Part shown: piece after piece, positions 9,737 through 18,363 of the stretch
How positions within the stretch are numbered: the stretch's first letter is position 1
Layout: each line of letters opens with the position of its first letter
Assembly (NCBI RefSeq): GCF_003634105.1
Contig: NZ_RBIQ01000011.1
Coordinates: 1-64,000, forward strand
Direction: 5' to 3'
DNA length: 64,000 nt
Origin: Maribacter vaceletii
GTDB lineage: Bacteria > Bacteroidota > Bacteroidia > Flavobacteriales > Flavobacteriaceae
Notes under the pieces: model-generated
The model's input: the letters and a program-made list of their open reading frames with translations, nothing else
The model's database searches: none
What the model was told of the DNA's origin: nothing
Position numbers and translations under genes: made by a program

Positions 9737-11131
9737 ATGGAATCAGCAATTATTCTTGTCTTTGTGTTAGGATATCTAGCAATAACATTAGAACATAATT
9801 TAAAAATTGATAAACTAATACCAGCTTTGGTAATGATGGCTATATGTTGGGCATTAATAGCTTTGGGGATTGATGGTTTTGGTACTTGGTTTGATTCTAG
9901 TGCACATGCCCTTGTTGATAATTTTGGAGGCATGGAACATGAAAGTAAGCTGCATTTAATGGAGGAGACTTTATTACATCATCTTGGGAAAACATCGGAG
10001 ATATTAGTTTTCTTACTTGGGGCTATGACTATAGTAGAAATTATAGATTACTTTGATGGTTTTGCTACTATAAAAAGTTTTATAAAAACAAAAAGTAAGA
10101 GTAAAATCTTATGGATATTTTGCTTCTTAGCATTTATATTATCTGCTATTATAGATAATTTAACAGCTACTATTGTTTTAATATCTATTTTGCAAAAGAT
10201 AGTTAAAGAAAGAGATGTAAGAATATGGTACGCAGGTCTAATAATTATTGCTGCTAATGCTGGTGGAGCTTGGTCTCCAATTGGAGATGTAACAACAACT
10301 ATGTTGTGGATAGGAAATAAAGTATCCACAGGAAAATTAGTAAGCTTTCTTCTTTTGCCTTCTCTTGTGTGTATGTTGGTTCCGGCATTTATTGCTTCTT
10401 TTTTACCAGCGTTTAAAGGGGATTTAAATGTTTCTGAAGAAGAAGATAAAGCCCCAGGAAAATTTAGTGCAAGAATGCTATATCTAGGTTTAGGCGCTAT
10501 TGTTTTTGTTCCGATATTTAAAACTGTAACTCATTTACCTCCATATGTAGGAATGATGCTTTCTTTAGGAGTAGTTGCAACTTTTGCAGAAATTTATAGT
10601 AACAGTAAATTTAATATAACCAGTTTAGATGAGACAGATGGAGAACATATGGCAGCTCACCATAGCCCAGTTCATTCTTCTTTATCTAAAATTGAAATGC
10701 CAAGTATCCTTTTCTTTTTAGGAATATTAATGGCAGTTGCTGCATTAGAGTCTTTAGGGCAGTTATTTGGTTTTGCTAGCTGGTTACAAGAGTCTACACC
10801 AATGTTAGGAACAGAGTTAGCTGGCACACGTGTTTCGGATTTAGTTGTATTACTATTAGGAGTTGGTTCTGCGGTAATAGATAATGTGCCGTTAGTTGCT
10901 GCTAGTTTAGGAATGTTCTCAGAAAGCTTAGATAACCAGTTGTGGCACTTTATTGCTTATGCTGCTGGTACTGGTGGTAGTATGTTAATAATAGGGTCTG
11001 CGGCAGGTGTTGTAGCAATGGGTATGGAGAAAATAGATTTCTTTTGGTACCTAAAGAAAATTGCTTGGCTAGCATTCGTAGGATTTTTATCTGGTGCAAT
11101 AGTATTTATTATATTAAGACAATTTGTATAG
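9737..11131 (+). CDS. nhaD: Na+/H+ antiporter, NhaD family
   Basis: Inner-membrane antiporter that exports Na+ for H+, common in marine bacteria. It has 464 residues and is strongly hydrophobic, with roughly a dozen membrane segments. It shows the NhaD/arsenite permease-like stretches SAIIDNLTATIVL (about 135-147) and NAGGAWSPIGDVTTTMLW (about 174-191), plus a second copy-like AVIDNVPLVAAS near 380, as expected for an inverted-repeat fold. A hydrophilic His-rich loop (AAHHSPVHSS) lies near residue 310. The exbB start follows after 59 bases with no clear terminator between. Confidence 0.9.
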   Translation: MESAIILVFVLGYLAITLEHNLKIDKLIPALVMMAICWALIALGIDGFGTWFDSSAHALVDNFGGMEHESKLHLMEETLLHHLGKTSEILVFLLGAMTIVEIIDYFDGFATIKSFIKTKSKSKILWIFCFLAFILSAIIDNLTATIVLISILQKIVKERDVRIWYAGLIIIAANAGGAWSPIGDVTTTMLWIGNKVSTGKLVSFLLLPSLVCMLVPAFIASFLPAFKGDLNVSEEEDKAPGKFSARMLYLGLGAIVFVPIFKTVTHLPPYVGMMLSLGVVATFAEIYSNSKFNITSLDETDGEHMAAHHSPVHSSLSKIEMPSILFFLGILMAVAALESLGQLFGFASWLQESTPMLGTELAGTRVSDLVVLLLGVGSAVIDNVPLVAASLGMFSESLDNQLWHFIAYAAGTGGSMLIIGSAAGVVAMGMEKIDFFWYLKKIAWLAFVGFLSGAIVFIILRQFV

Positions 11132-11190
11132 GTTACATAATTTAATAGATAAATTACCGTTATAAAGGCAACTCCTATAAGAGAAATTAT

Positions 11191-11883
11191 ATGTTATTAT
11201 TTCAAGATTTAGCGCAAGATTCTACCGCTGGAGATGTACTCTCCGAAGAGAAAACATTATCTGTAATAGATTTAATTTTTAATGGTGGTACAGGTAGTGT
11301 AATAATTATATCTGTATTGTTTATTATGCTTGCAGTTGCTTTATATATTTATTTTGAAAGATTGTTAGCAGTAAATGCAGCTTCTAAAATAGATAAAAAT
11401 TTCATGAATCAAATTCGTGACCATGTAACAAATGGTAAGCTAGATGCGGCTAAATTGTTATGCGCACAAACAGATTCTCCGGTTGCAAGATTAACAGAAA
11501 AAGGGGTTTCTAGAATTGGAAAACCTTTAGATGATATTAATACAGCTATTGAAAATGCTGGTACCTTAGAAGTATATAAGTTAGAAAAAAATGTAAGTGT
11601 TTTAGCTACTGTTGCTGGTGCTGCTCCAATGATTGGTTTCTTAGGAACCGTAATTGGTATGATTTTAGCATTCCATGAAATGGCAAGTAGTGGTGGACAA
11701 GCAGAAATGGGTTCTTTAGCATCAGGTATTTATACTGCTATGACAACAACTGTGGCAGGTCTTATAGTTGGTATTATTGCTTATATGGGGTATAACCATT
11801 TAGTGAATAGAACAGATAAAGTAGTACATAAGATGGAGGCTAACGCTGTAGAGTTCTTAGATTTATTAAATGAACCTCTATAG
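11191..11883 (+). CDS. exbB: MotA/TolQ/ExbB proton channel family protein
   Basis: Membrane subunit of the proton-motive-force transducer that drives TonB-dependent outer-membrane transport. Its 230 residues have an N-terminal membrane segment (about 31-51) and the conserved pair around GAAPMIGFLGTVIGM and TTTVAGLIVGIIAYMGYN typical of ExbB/TolQ. exbD and a TonB-like gene follow with 11-base and overlapping junctions, so they form one unit. TolQ is possible in name, but the gene order fits ExbB-ExbD-TonB. Confidence 0.9.
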   Translation: MLLFQDLAQDSTAGDVLSEEKTLSVIDLIFNGGTGSVIIISVLFIMLAVALYIYFERLLAVNAASKIDKNFMNQIRDHVTNGKLDAAKLLCAQTDSPVARLTEKGVSRIGKPLDDINTAIENAGTLEVYKLEKNVSVLATVAGAAPMIGFLGTVIGMILAFHEMASSGGQAEMGSLASGIYTAMTTTVAGLIVGIIAYMGYNHLVNRTDKVVHKMEANAVEFLDLLNEPL

Positions 11884-11894
11884 AATCTGTAACT

Positions 11895-12281
11895 ATGAAG
11901 TTAAAAGGAAGAAATAAAGTAAGTCCAGACTTTAGCATGTCTTCAATGACAGATATAGTATTTCTGTTGTTGATATTTTTTATGCTTACCGCTAATTCCC
12001 CTAATGCTTTAGATTTATTATTACCAAAAGCAAAAGGAAAATCTACAAATACACAGAATGTATCTGTTAGTATAGATAAGAATTTACAGTACTATGTTAA
12101 TAATGAAAGAATTAACGGAGAGTACATTGAAATTGAATTAAAAAAGGCACTAGAAGGACAAGAAAAACCCACTATTATTCTTAGAGCAGAAGAAAGTGTA
12201 GCTATTAAAGAGGCAGTAAACGTTATGGATATTGCAAATAGAAATAGTTATAAGGTTATTTTGGCAGTGCGACCAAATTAA
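11895..12281 (+). CDS. exbD: biopolymer transporter ExbD
   Basis: A 128-residue protein with one membrane helix (about 16-33) carrying the conserved Asp in MTDIVFLLLIFFML, the proton-relay residue, then a periplasmic domain. It partners the ExbB encoded just upstream and the TonB-like protein downstream. Its stop TAA shares a base with the ATG of the next gene (TAATG), which suggests translational coupling. Confidence 0.92.
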   Translation: MKLKGRNKVSPDFSMSSMTDIVFLLLIFFMLTANSPNALDLLLPKAKGKSTNTQNVSVSIDKNLQYYVNNERINGEYIEIELKKALEGQEKPTIILRAEESVAIKEAVNVMDIANRNSYKVILAVRPN

Positions 12282-13180
12282 TGGCATTTTTAGACACTAA
12301 ACACAAGAAAAATTCTTTTACAATAACCACACTTTTATTAAGTGTGCTATTGCTTGTGCTTTTTTATATAGGTCTTACCTATATGGACCCTCCTGAGGAA
12401 AATGGAATTTCTGTAAATTTTGGAACTACAAGTTTTGGTAGTGGAAAAGTGCAACCTAAAGAAAAAATTAGGTCAGAACCTTTAGATACGCCTCCGGAGG
12501 AAACTATGCAAGAAGAAGTTGTGGAAGAGCAAATTCAAGAGCAGGTACCTGAGCAGCAAATTGCAGAAGAATCTCCAGCAGAAAAATTAGTAACACAAGA
12601 GAGTGAAGAGTCTATAAAAATAAAGCAACAGCAGCAAGCAAAGAAAAAAGCAGATGAGGCAGCAAAAAAAGCTAAAGCAAAAGCAGAAAGAGTTGCTAAA
12701 GAAAAACGAGATGCTGAAGAAAAAATAAGAAAAGAAAAAGCAGCAAAGAAAGCAAAGTTAGATGCTATGATGGGTGGCTTAAATAAATCTGATGGTACTG
12801 CATCAGGAAGTGAAGGAGATGATACTAAGGCAGGGGATAAAGGGCAGCCAGATGGAGACCCCTATGCAACTAGTTATTATGGTATCCCAGGTTCTGGAAC
12901 AGGAACTGGTGGGTATGGGTTAAACGGAAGATCTTTAGTTAATAAAGGTAAAGTTGCGCAAGAGTGTAATGAATCTGGTAGAGTAGTTGTAAAAATTATT
13001 GTAGATAGAAACGGTAAAGTTATAAGTGCAACACCTGGAGTTAAAGGCACAACAAATAATAGTGATTGCTTACTAGAGCCAGCAAAAAGAACAGCATTTA
13101 TGCATAAATGGAATTTAGATTCTAATGCGCCAAGTAAACAAGTAGGTTTTGTTGTTGTTAATTTTAAACTAGGGGAGTGA
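12281..13180 (+). CDS. tonB: TonB-like energy transducer
   Basis: Links the ExbBD motor to outer-membrane receptors. Layout over 299 residues: one N-terminal membrane helix (about 16-32), a Glu/Pro/Gln-rich stretch (65-115), a Lys/Ala/Glu-rich likely coiled coil (115-160), a Gly/Ser-rich linker, and a C-terminal TonB domain (about 225-299, with SGRVVVKIIVDRNGKVI). The Lys/Ala-rich middle resembles TolA, so a TolA-like role remains possible. The stop overlaps the folC start (GTGA). Confidence 0.85.
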   Translation: MAFLDTKHKKNSFTITTLLLSVLLLVLFYIGLTYMDPPEENGISVNFGTTSFGSGKVQPKEKIRSEPLDTPPEETMQEEVVEEQIQEQVPEQQIAEESPAEKLVTQESEESIKIKQQQQAKKKADEAAKKAKAKAERVAKEKRDAEEKIRKEKAAKKAKLDAMMGGLNKSDGTASGSEGDDTKAGDKGQPDGDPYATSYYGIPGSGTGTGGYGLNGRSLVNKGKVAQECNESGRVVVKIIVDRNGKVISATPGVKGTTNNSDCLLEPAKRTAFMHKWNLDSNAPSKQVGFVVVNFKLGE

Positions 13181-14388
13181 CCTATTTAGAAACACTAGAT
13201 TGGATGTTTGCACAACTTCCAATGTACCAACAAAAAGGTAAATTAGCCTTTAATGGTAAGTTAGATAATATTAAGAGTTTAGCATTCCATTTAAAAAATC
13301 CACATAAAAAATTTAAGAGTATACATGTAGCTGGGACTAATGGTAAAGGTTCTAGTAGTCATATGTTAGCATCTGTTTTGCAAGAAGCTGGGTATAAGGT
13401 TGGTTTGTATACATCACCACATTTAAAGGATTTTAGAGAGCGTATTCGCATTAATGGAGAGCCAGTATCAGAAACGTATGTTGTAGATTTTGTAGCGGAT
13501 AACCTATCCTTTTTTGAAGTGAATAAACTTTCATTTTTTGAGATGACAGTAGGTATGGCTTTTGCTTATTTTGCAAAAGAAAAAGTAGATGTAGCTATAG
13601 TTGAAGTTGGTTTAGGGGGAAGGTTAGATTCTACAAACATTATTACTCCGGAGGCTTCTTTGATTACAAATATAGGTTTAGATCATACCGATATGTTGGG
13701 AGATACTTTGCCTAAAATAGCTTTTGAAAAAGCAGGGATTATAAAAGAGAATATTCCTGTTGTTATTAGTGAGTACCAAGAAGAAACGGCTAATATTTTT
13801 AAGGGTATAGCTAAAAAGAATAATGCTGAAATATTTTTTGCATCTACTTTAGATAGTGAAGAATATATTACAGATTTATTAGGGTCGTATCAAGCAAAAA
13901 ATATAAAAGGGGTAGTAGCTCTTTTAAAGGTTTTAAAGGCTTTTAAAGTCACAGGAGAGAATATTGAAAAAGGTTTAAAAAATGTAGTAGGTAATACAGG
14001 TTTATTAGGTAGATGGCAAGTGCTAGGTACTAAACCTTTATTAGTTTGTGATACTGCTCATAACCAAGAAGGATTAAAATTAGTTGTTGATCAGATAAAA
14101 AAGCAAGATTACGCAGATTTACATATTGTTTTAGGTTTTGTAAAGGATAAAAGTTTAGAAACAGTATTGCCGTTATTTCCAAAAAGTGCAAAATATTATT
14201 TTTGTAAGCCAAATATTTTTAGAGGATTAAATGAAGATGATTTAAAAAGTAAAGCAGAACTTTTTGGTTTAAAAGGGATTGTATATAACTCAGTCTCAGA
14301 AGCTTTAAATGCAGCAAAGAAAAATGCAAAAGAATCTGACTTTATTTTTGTCGGAGGGAGCAATTTTGTAGTTGCAGAAATAGTTTAA
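13177..14388 (+). CDS. folC: folylpolyglutamate synthase / dihydrofolate synthase
   Basis: Adds glutamate to dihydropteroate and folates (Mur ligase fold, cytoplasm). Its 403 residues have the P-loop GTNGKGSSS at 53-61, the folate-binding YTSPHLKDFRERI (about 78-90), and the GGRLDSTN and GLDHTDMLG motifs. The start is GTG, overlapping the TonB stop by four bases. That start is supported because the protein begins in the family's usual TYLETLDWMF region and no ATG lies nearer. Placement at the end of an exbBD-tonB operon looks incidental. Confidence 0.93.
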   Translation: MTYLETLDWMFAQLPMYQQKGKLAFNGKLDNIKSLAFHLKNPHKKFKSIHVAGTNGKGSSSHMLASVLQEAGYKVGLYTSPHLKDFRERIRINGEPVSETYVVDFVADNLSFFEVNKLSFFEMTVGMAFAYFAKEKVDVAIVEVGLGGRLDSTNIITPEASLITNIGLDHTDMLGDTLPKIAFEKAGIIKENIPVVISEYQEETANIFKGIAKKNNAEIFFASTLDSEEYITDLLGSYQAKNIKGVVALLKVLKAFKVTGENIEKGLKNVVGNTGLLGRWQVLGTKPLLVCDTAHNQEGLKLVVDQIKKQDYADLHIVLGFVKDKSLETVLPLFPKSAKYYFCKPNIFRGLNEDDLKSKAELFGLKGIVYNSVSEALNAAKKNAKESDFIFVGGSNFVVAEIV

Positions 14389-14404
14389 AATTTTTCTTTT
14401 TTTC

Positions 14405-14435
14405 TTTGGGTAAACCAAAAACTATTATATATTTG
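14405..14435 (+). promoter_or_regulatory. promoter of tRNA-Val
   Basis: TTTG at 14405-14408, 19 bases, then TATATTTG at 14428-14435, a full match to the Bacteroidota -33/-7 consensus. The mature tRNA starts 14 bases after the -7 box. Confidence 0.85.
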
Positions 14436-14449
14436 CACACCCTTAACAA

Positions 14450-14524
14450 GGGCTCTTAGCTCAGTTGGTTCAGAGCACCTGCCTTACAAGCAGGGGGTCA
14501 CTGGTTCGAATCCAGTAGGGCCCA
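14450..14524 (+). tRNA. tRNA-Val (anticodon TAC)
   Basis: A full cloverleaf of 75 bases: acceptor GGGCTCT with AGGGCCC, D arm TAGCTCAGTTGGTTCAGAGC, anticodon stem CCTGC/GCAGG around loop CTTACAA (anticodon TAC, reading GTA/GTG), T arm ACTGG-TTCGAAT-CCAGT, and discriminator A. The 3' CCA is not encoded. Its own promoter and terminator flank it. Confidence 0.96.
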
Positions 14525-14532
14525 CAGTAATT

Positions 14533-14565
14533 AAAAAGCTTCCAATTTTTTTGGAAGCTTTTTTT
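14533..14565 (+). terminator. terminator of tRNA-Val
   Basis: Perfect 13-bp stem (14533-14545 with 14551-14563, arm aaaaagcttccaa), 5-base loop and a T run. It begins 9 bases past the tRNA. Confidence 0.9.
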
Positions 14566-14677
14566 GTTTACATTGCTTTTGTTTAAATAGCTTATTATTT
14601 ACAATCATTTAGGAGTTTAAACGTTATTTATAGCAAGAGTTTGGTTTACAGTTAAAAACTCGGAATAAGTAAAAGGT

Positions 14678-17600
14678 ATGCTAAATAAAAGCATTAAATT
14701 TTTAATAGAAAACAAGTTAGTAGCTCTTATACTCTTGTTTTTCTTTTTTGCTTGGGGAATTATACATGCGCCATTTAATTTGGGGTTTGGAATATTTCCC
14801 AGTAATCCTGTGTCTGTAGATGCTATTCCTAATATTGGGGAAAATCAACAAATAGTTTATACGGAGTGGGAAGGGAAATCTCCACAAGATATAGAAGATC
14901 AAATTACGTATCCTTTAACATCTAGTTTACTTGGGACTCCTGGAGTAAAATCAGTAAGAAGTTCATCCATGTTTGGTTTTTCTAGTATTTATGTCATTTT
15001 TAAAGATGATGTAGATTTTTATTGGTCAAGAAGTAGACTTTTAGAAAAATTAAATGCCTTGCCTACTAATCTATTGCCTAATGGAGTGAAGCCAACATTA
15101 GGGCCAGATGCAACAGCTCTAGGGCAAATATTTTGGTATACTTTAGAAGGTAGAGATGAAAAAGGAGAAGTTACTGGAGGTTGGGATTTACATGAAATAA
15201 GGTCTATTCAAGATTTTTATGTTAAAAATGCTCTTTTGGCTGCAGATGGAGTTTCAGAAGTAGCTTCTATTGGAGGGTTTACACAAGAATACCAAATAGA
15301 CATTAATCCAGAGTTAATGCGGCAATACAATATTACTATTGCAGATGTTGTAAAAGCAGTAAAAGAAAGTAATAAAGATGTAGGAGCAAAGACCATTGAA
15401 ATAAATCAGATAGAATATTTTGTTAGAGGTTTGGGGTATATAAAAAATAAAGAAGATATTGAAAATACCCAAGTAACAAGCAAAAATTTCACTCCAATAA
15501 AGATTAAAGACATAGCTAAAGTTGCTTTTGGTCCAGCAGAACGTAGAGGAGTTTTAGATAAGGAAGGAGCAGAGGTGGTTGGGGGTGTTGTTGTTGCTCG
15601 CTATGGGGAAAATCCAATAAATATTATTAAGGGGGTTAAAGACAAAATTAAAGATATAGTTATAGGTTTACCTACAAAAACATTAAAAGACGGTAGGGTT
15701 TCTAAACTTACAATTGTGCCTTTTTATGATAGGACTACTTTAATAAAAGAAAGTATAAATACACTTGGAGACGCGTTAACTTTTGAAATATTAATTACAA
15801 TATTAGTTGTAATAGTAATGCTCTTTAATCTTAGAGTTTCAATTCTTATTTCTGGATTAATGCCTGTTGCTGTTCTTATGGTGTTTATAGCAATGAAACT
15901 GTTTAAAGTTGATGCTAATATAGTAGCTCTTTCTGGTATTGCTATTGCAATTGGTACAATGGTAGATATGGGAATAATATTATCAGAGAATATTATTCGC
16001 CATTTAGAAACAAAACAAGAAAATGAAAATGTAGATAAGGTAGTTTATAATGCAACAATAGAAGTTTCAGGAGCAATTATTACCGCAGGTTTAACGACTA
16101 TTATAAGTTTTATTCCAGTGTTTACTTTAACGGGAGCTGAAGGGAAATTATTTGTGCCATTAGCTTTTACAAAGACGGCTGCGTTAACAGCTTCTATGGT
16201 CGTTGCGTTATTTGTAATACCGCCTTTTGCTGCAAAATTATTTCAACCATATAAAGCGGTAAAGAGAAAAATAGCAATAGTAGGTAATATAATGCTTGCA
16301 GGATTAGGAATAATTACAATTATTTTTGGTTATTATATTGGAGCCTTGTTATTAGGTTTCGCAATTCTAGGGATAATAAAAAAACTAGATAAAATAACAA
16401 AAAATAAATTTAAGAACTATCAATTACTATGGAGTAGTTTTGTTATTTTAATTCTGTTAAGTTATTACTGGAGGCCATTAAGTTATGGTACTACAATAGT
16501 AGGTAATCTATTCTTTGTTGTAATAATTTGCCTTCTGGTTTTAGGGGTCTTGCTCATATTTCGAAAATATTACGAGGTTATATTGGTATGGGCACTTGCA
16601 AATAAAGTTAAGTTTTTAAGTATCCCTATTGGGTTGTTATTTTTTGGCATATTGATAATGGCAAATACAGGGAAAGAGTTTATGCCATCATTAGATGAAG
16701 GGTCTTTTTTGCTTATGCCTACTTCTTTGCCGCATTCGGGAACATCTGAAAATAAAAGAATTTTAACACAGTTGGATATGGCGGTTGCTGCTATTCCAGA
16801 GATAGAAACTGTGGTTGGTAAGGCAGGAAGGGTAAGTTCTGCATTAGACCCAGCTCCTTTATCAATGTATGAAAATATTATTTTATACAAACCAGAATTT
16901 ATTTTAGATAAACAAGGAAGTCCAATTTCTTTTAAAGTTAACGAAGAGAATTTTTTCGAAACTAAAGAAGGGGATTTTGTAAAATCAGGAGAGGGTTATA
17001 CTATAAAAGATTTAATTATAGATGATGATGGGGAGTTTTATAGAAATTGGCGACCAGAAATAAGAAATAGAGATGATATTTGGGAGGCAATTGTAAATGT
17101 AACCAAATTACCAGGAGTAACTACAGCACCTAAATTACAACCTATAGAAACCCGCCTTGTAATGTTGCAAACAGGAATGCGAGCTCCAATGGGTATAAAA
17201 GTTAAAGGAAATGATTTAAAATCTATTGAGGCATTAGGAATAACTTTAGAAAAGACACTCAAAACTGTTAAAGGAGTTAAAAAAGAAGCTGTATTTGCAG
17301 ATAGAATTGTAGGGAAACCGTATTTGTTGGTTGATATAGATAGAGAAAAAATAGCTCGCTACGGTGTTTCTATTTTGGAAGTTCAGGAGCTATTAGAGGT
17401 GGCTGTAGGAGGAAAAATTTTAACACATACAGTAGAAGGAAGGGAGCGTTATAGTGTTCGGGTTAGATACCCAAGAGAACTAAGAGCTACTCCTGAGGAT
17501 ATAGAAAAAATTTATTTATCAATAGGAAATGAAAATTCTATTCCCCTTTCAGATGTGGTTACAATACGTTATGAAAAAGGACCACAAATTATAAAAAGTG

Positions 17601-18352
17601 AGGATGGTTTTTTAGTTGGTTACGTTCTTTTTGATAAAGAAGAAGGTTTTGCAGAGGTTAATGTTATTGAAAATGCTAAAGAAAAAATAGAAAGTAAAAT
17701 TACAGATGGAGAATTAAAAATAAAAAAAGGACTTAGTTATAGTTTTTCGGGAACATATGAAAATCAATTACATGCAGAGAAGACACTGTCATTTATTGTT
17801 CCATTAGTACTTTTGGTTATTTTCTTAATACTATACCTTCAATTTAGATCAGTGTCAATATCTTTAATGGTATTTACTGGTGTTGCTGTTGCATTTGCAG
17901 GAGGCTTTATTTTAATATGGTTATACGGACAAAGTTGGTTTATGAATTTTAGCATAGGAGCTATTAATTTAAGAGAGCTTTTTCATATAAAAACAATAAA
18001 TCTTAGTGTAGCTATTTGGGTTGGTTTTATAGCTTTGTTTGGTATAGCTACAGATGATGGAGTGATTATGGCGACCTATTTAAAACAAACATTTAATAAA
18101 AATAACCCGGGAAGTATTACAGAAGTTCGAGATTCTGTCTTAGAGGCAGGAAAAAAAAGAATTAGGCCTTGTTTAATGACAACAGGAACTACTATTTTGG
18201 CATTATTGCCTATTTTAACGGCAACTGGAAAAGGAAGTGATATAATGATTCCAATGGCTATTCCTAGTTTTGGAGGTATGTTAGTGGCATTGATTTCATT
18301 ATTTATTGTGCCAGTTTTGTTTAGTTGGTATAAAGAAAGTAAATTAATATAA
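14678..18352 (+). CDS. cusA: heavy-metal RND efflux pump, CusA/CzcA family
   Basis: Inner-membrane proton-driven pump that exports metal cations, probably Cu+/Ag+ given the partner CusB. Its 1,224 residues show the RND plan: an N-terminal helix, a periplasmic porter domain (EWEGKSPQDIEDQITYPLTSSLLGTPGVKSVRS-like region, about 65-95), helices around 365-530, a second porter domain, and C-terminal helices with the ATDDGVIMATYL motif. Extra hydrophobic segments lie between the two halves (about 530-670), making it longer than the E. coli protein (about 1,047). It precedes cusB by 11 bases. No outer-membrane CusC gene is present in the window. Confidence 0.9.
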   Translation: MLNKSIKFLIENKLVALILLFFFFAWGIIHAPFNLGFGIFPSNPVSVDAIPNIGENQQIVYTEWEGKSPQDIEDQITYPLTSSLLGTPGVKSVRSSSMFGFSSIYVIFKDDVDFYWSRSRLLEKLNALPTNLLPNGVKPTLGPDATALGQIFWYTLEGRDEKGEVTGGWDLHEIRSIQDFYVKNALLAADGVSEVASIGGFTQEYQIDINPELMRQYNITIADVVKAVKESNKDVGAKTIEINQIEYFVRGLGYIKNKEDIENTQVTSKNFTPIKIKDIAKVAFGPAERRGVLDKEGAEVVGGVVVARYGENPINIIKGVKDKIKDIVIGLPTKTLKDGRVSKLTIVPFYDRTTLIKESINTLGDALTFEILITILVVIVMLFNLRVSILISGLMPVAVLMVFIAMKLFKVDANIVALSGIAIAIGTMVDMGIILSENIIRHLETKQENENVDKVVYNATIEVSGAIITAGLTTIISFIPVFTLTGAEGKLFVPLAFTKTAALTASMVVALFVIPPFAAKLFQPYKAVKRKIAIVGNIMLAGLGIITIIFGYYIGALLLGFAILGIIKKLDKITKNKFKNYQLLWSSFVILILLSYYWRPLSYGTTIVGNLFFVVIICLLVLGVLLIFRKYYEVILVWALANKVKFLSIPIGLLFFGILIMANTGKEFMPSLDEGSFLLMPTSLPHSGTSENKRILTQLDMAVAAIPEIETVVGKAGRVSSALDPAPLSMYENIILYKPEFILDKQGSPISFKVNEENFFETKEGDFVKSGEGYTIKDLIIDDDGEFYRNWRPEIRNRDDIWEAIVNVTKLPGVTTAPKLQPIETRLVMLQTGMRAPMGIKVKGNDLKSIEALGITLEKTLKTVKGVKKEAVFADRIVGKPYLLVDIDREKIARYGVSILEVQELLEVAVGGKILTHTVEGRERYSVRVRYPRELRATPEDIEKIYLSIGNENSIPLSDVVTIRYEKGPQIIKSEDGFLVGYVLFDKEEGFAEVNVIENAKEKIESKITDGELKIKKGLSYSFSGTYENQLHAEKTLSFIVPLVLLVIFLILYLQFRSVSISLMVFTGVAVAFAGGFILIWLYGQSWFMNFSIGAINLRELFHIKTINLSVAIWVGFIALFGIATDDGVIMATYLKQTFNKNNPGSITEVRDSVLEAGKKRIRPCLMTTGTTILALLPILTATGKGSDIMIPMAIPSFGGMLVALISLFIVPVLFSWYKESKLI

Positions 18353-18363
18353 AGAGAAGTGTA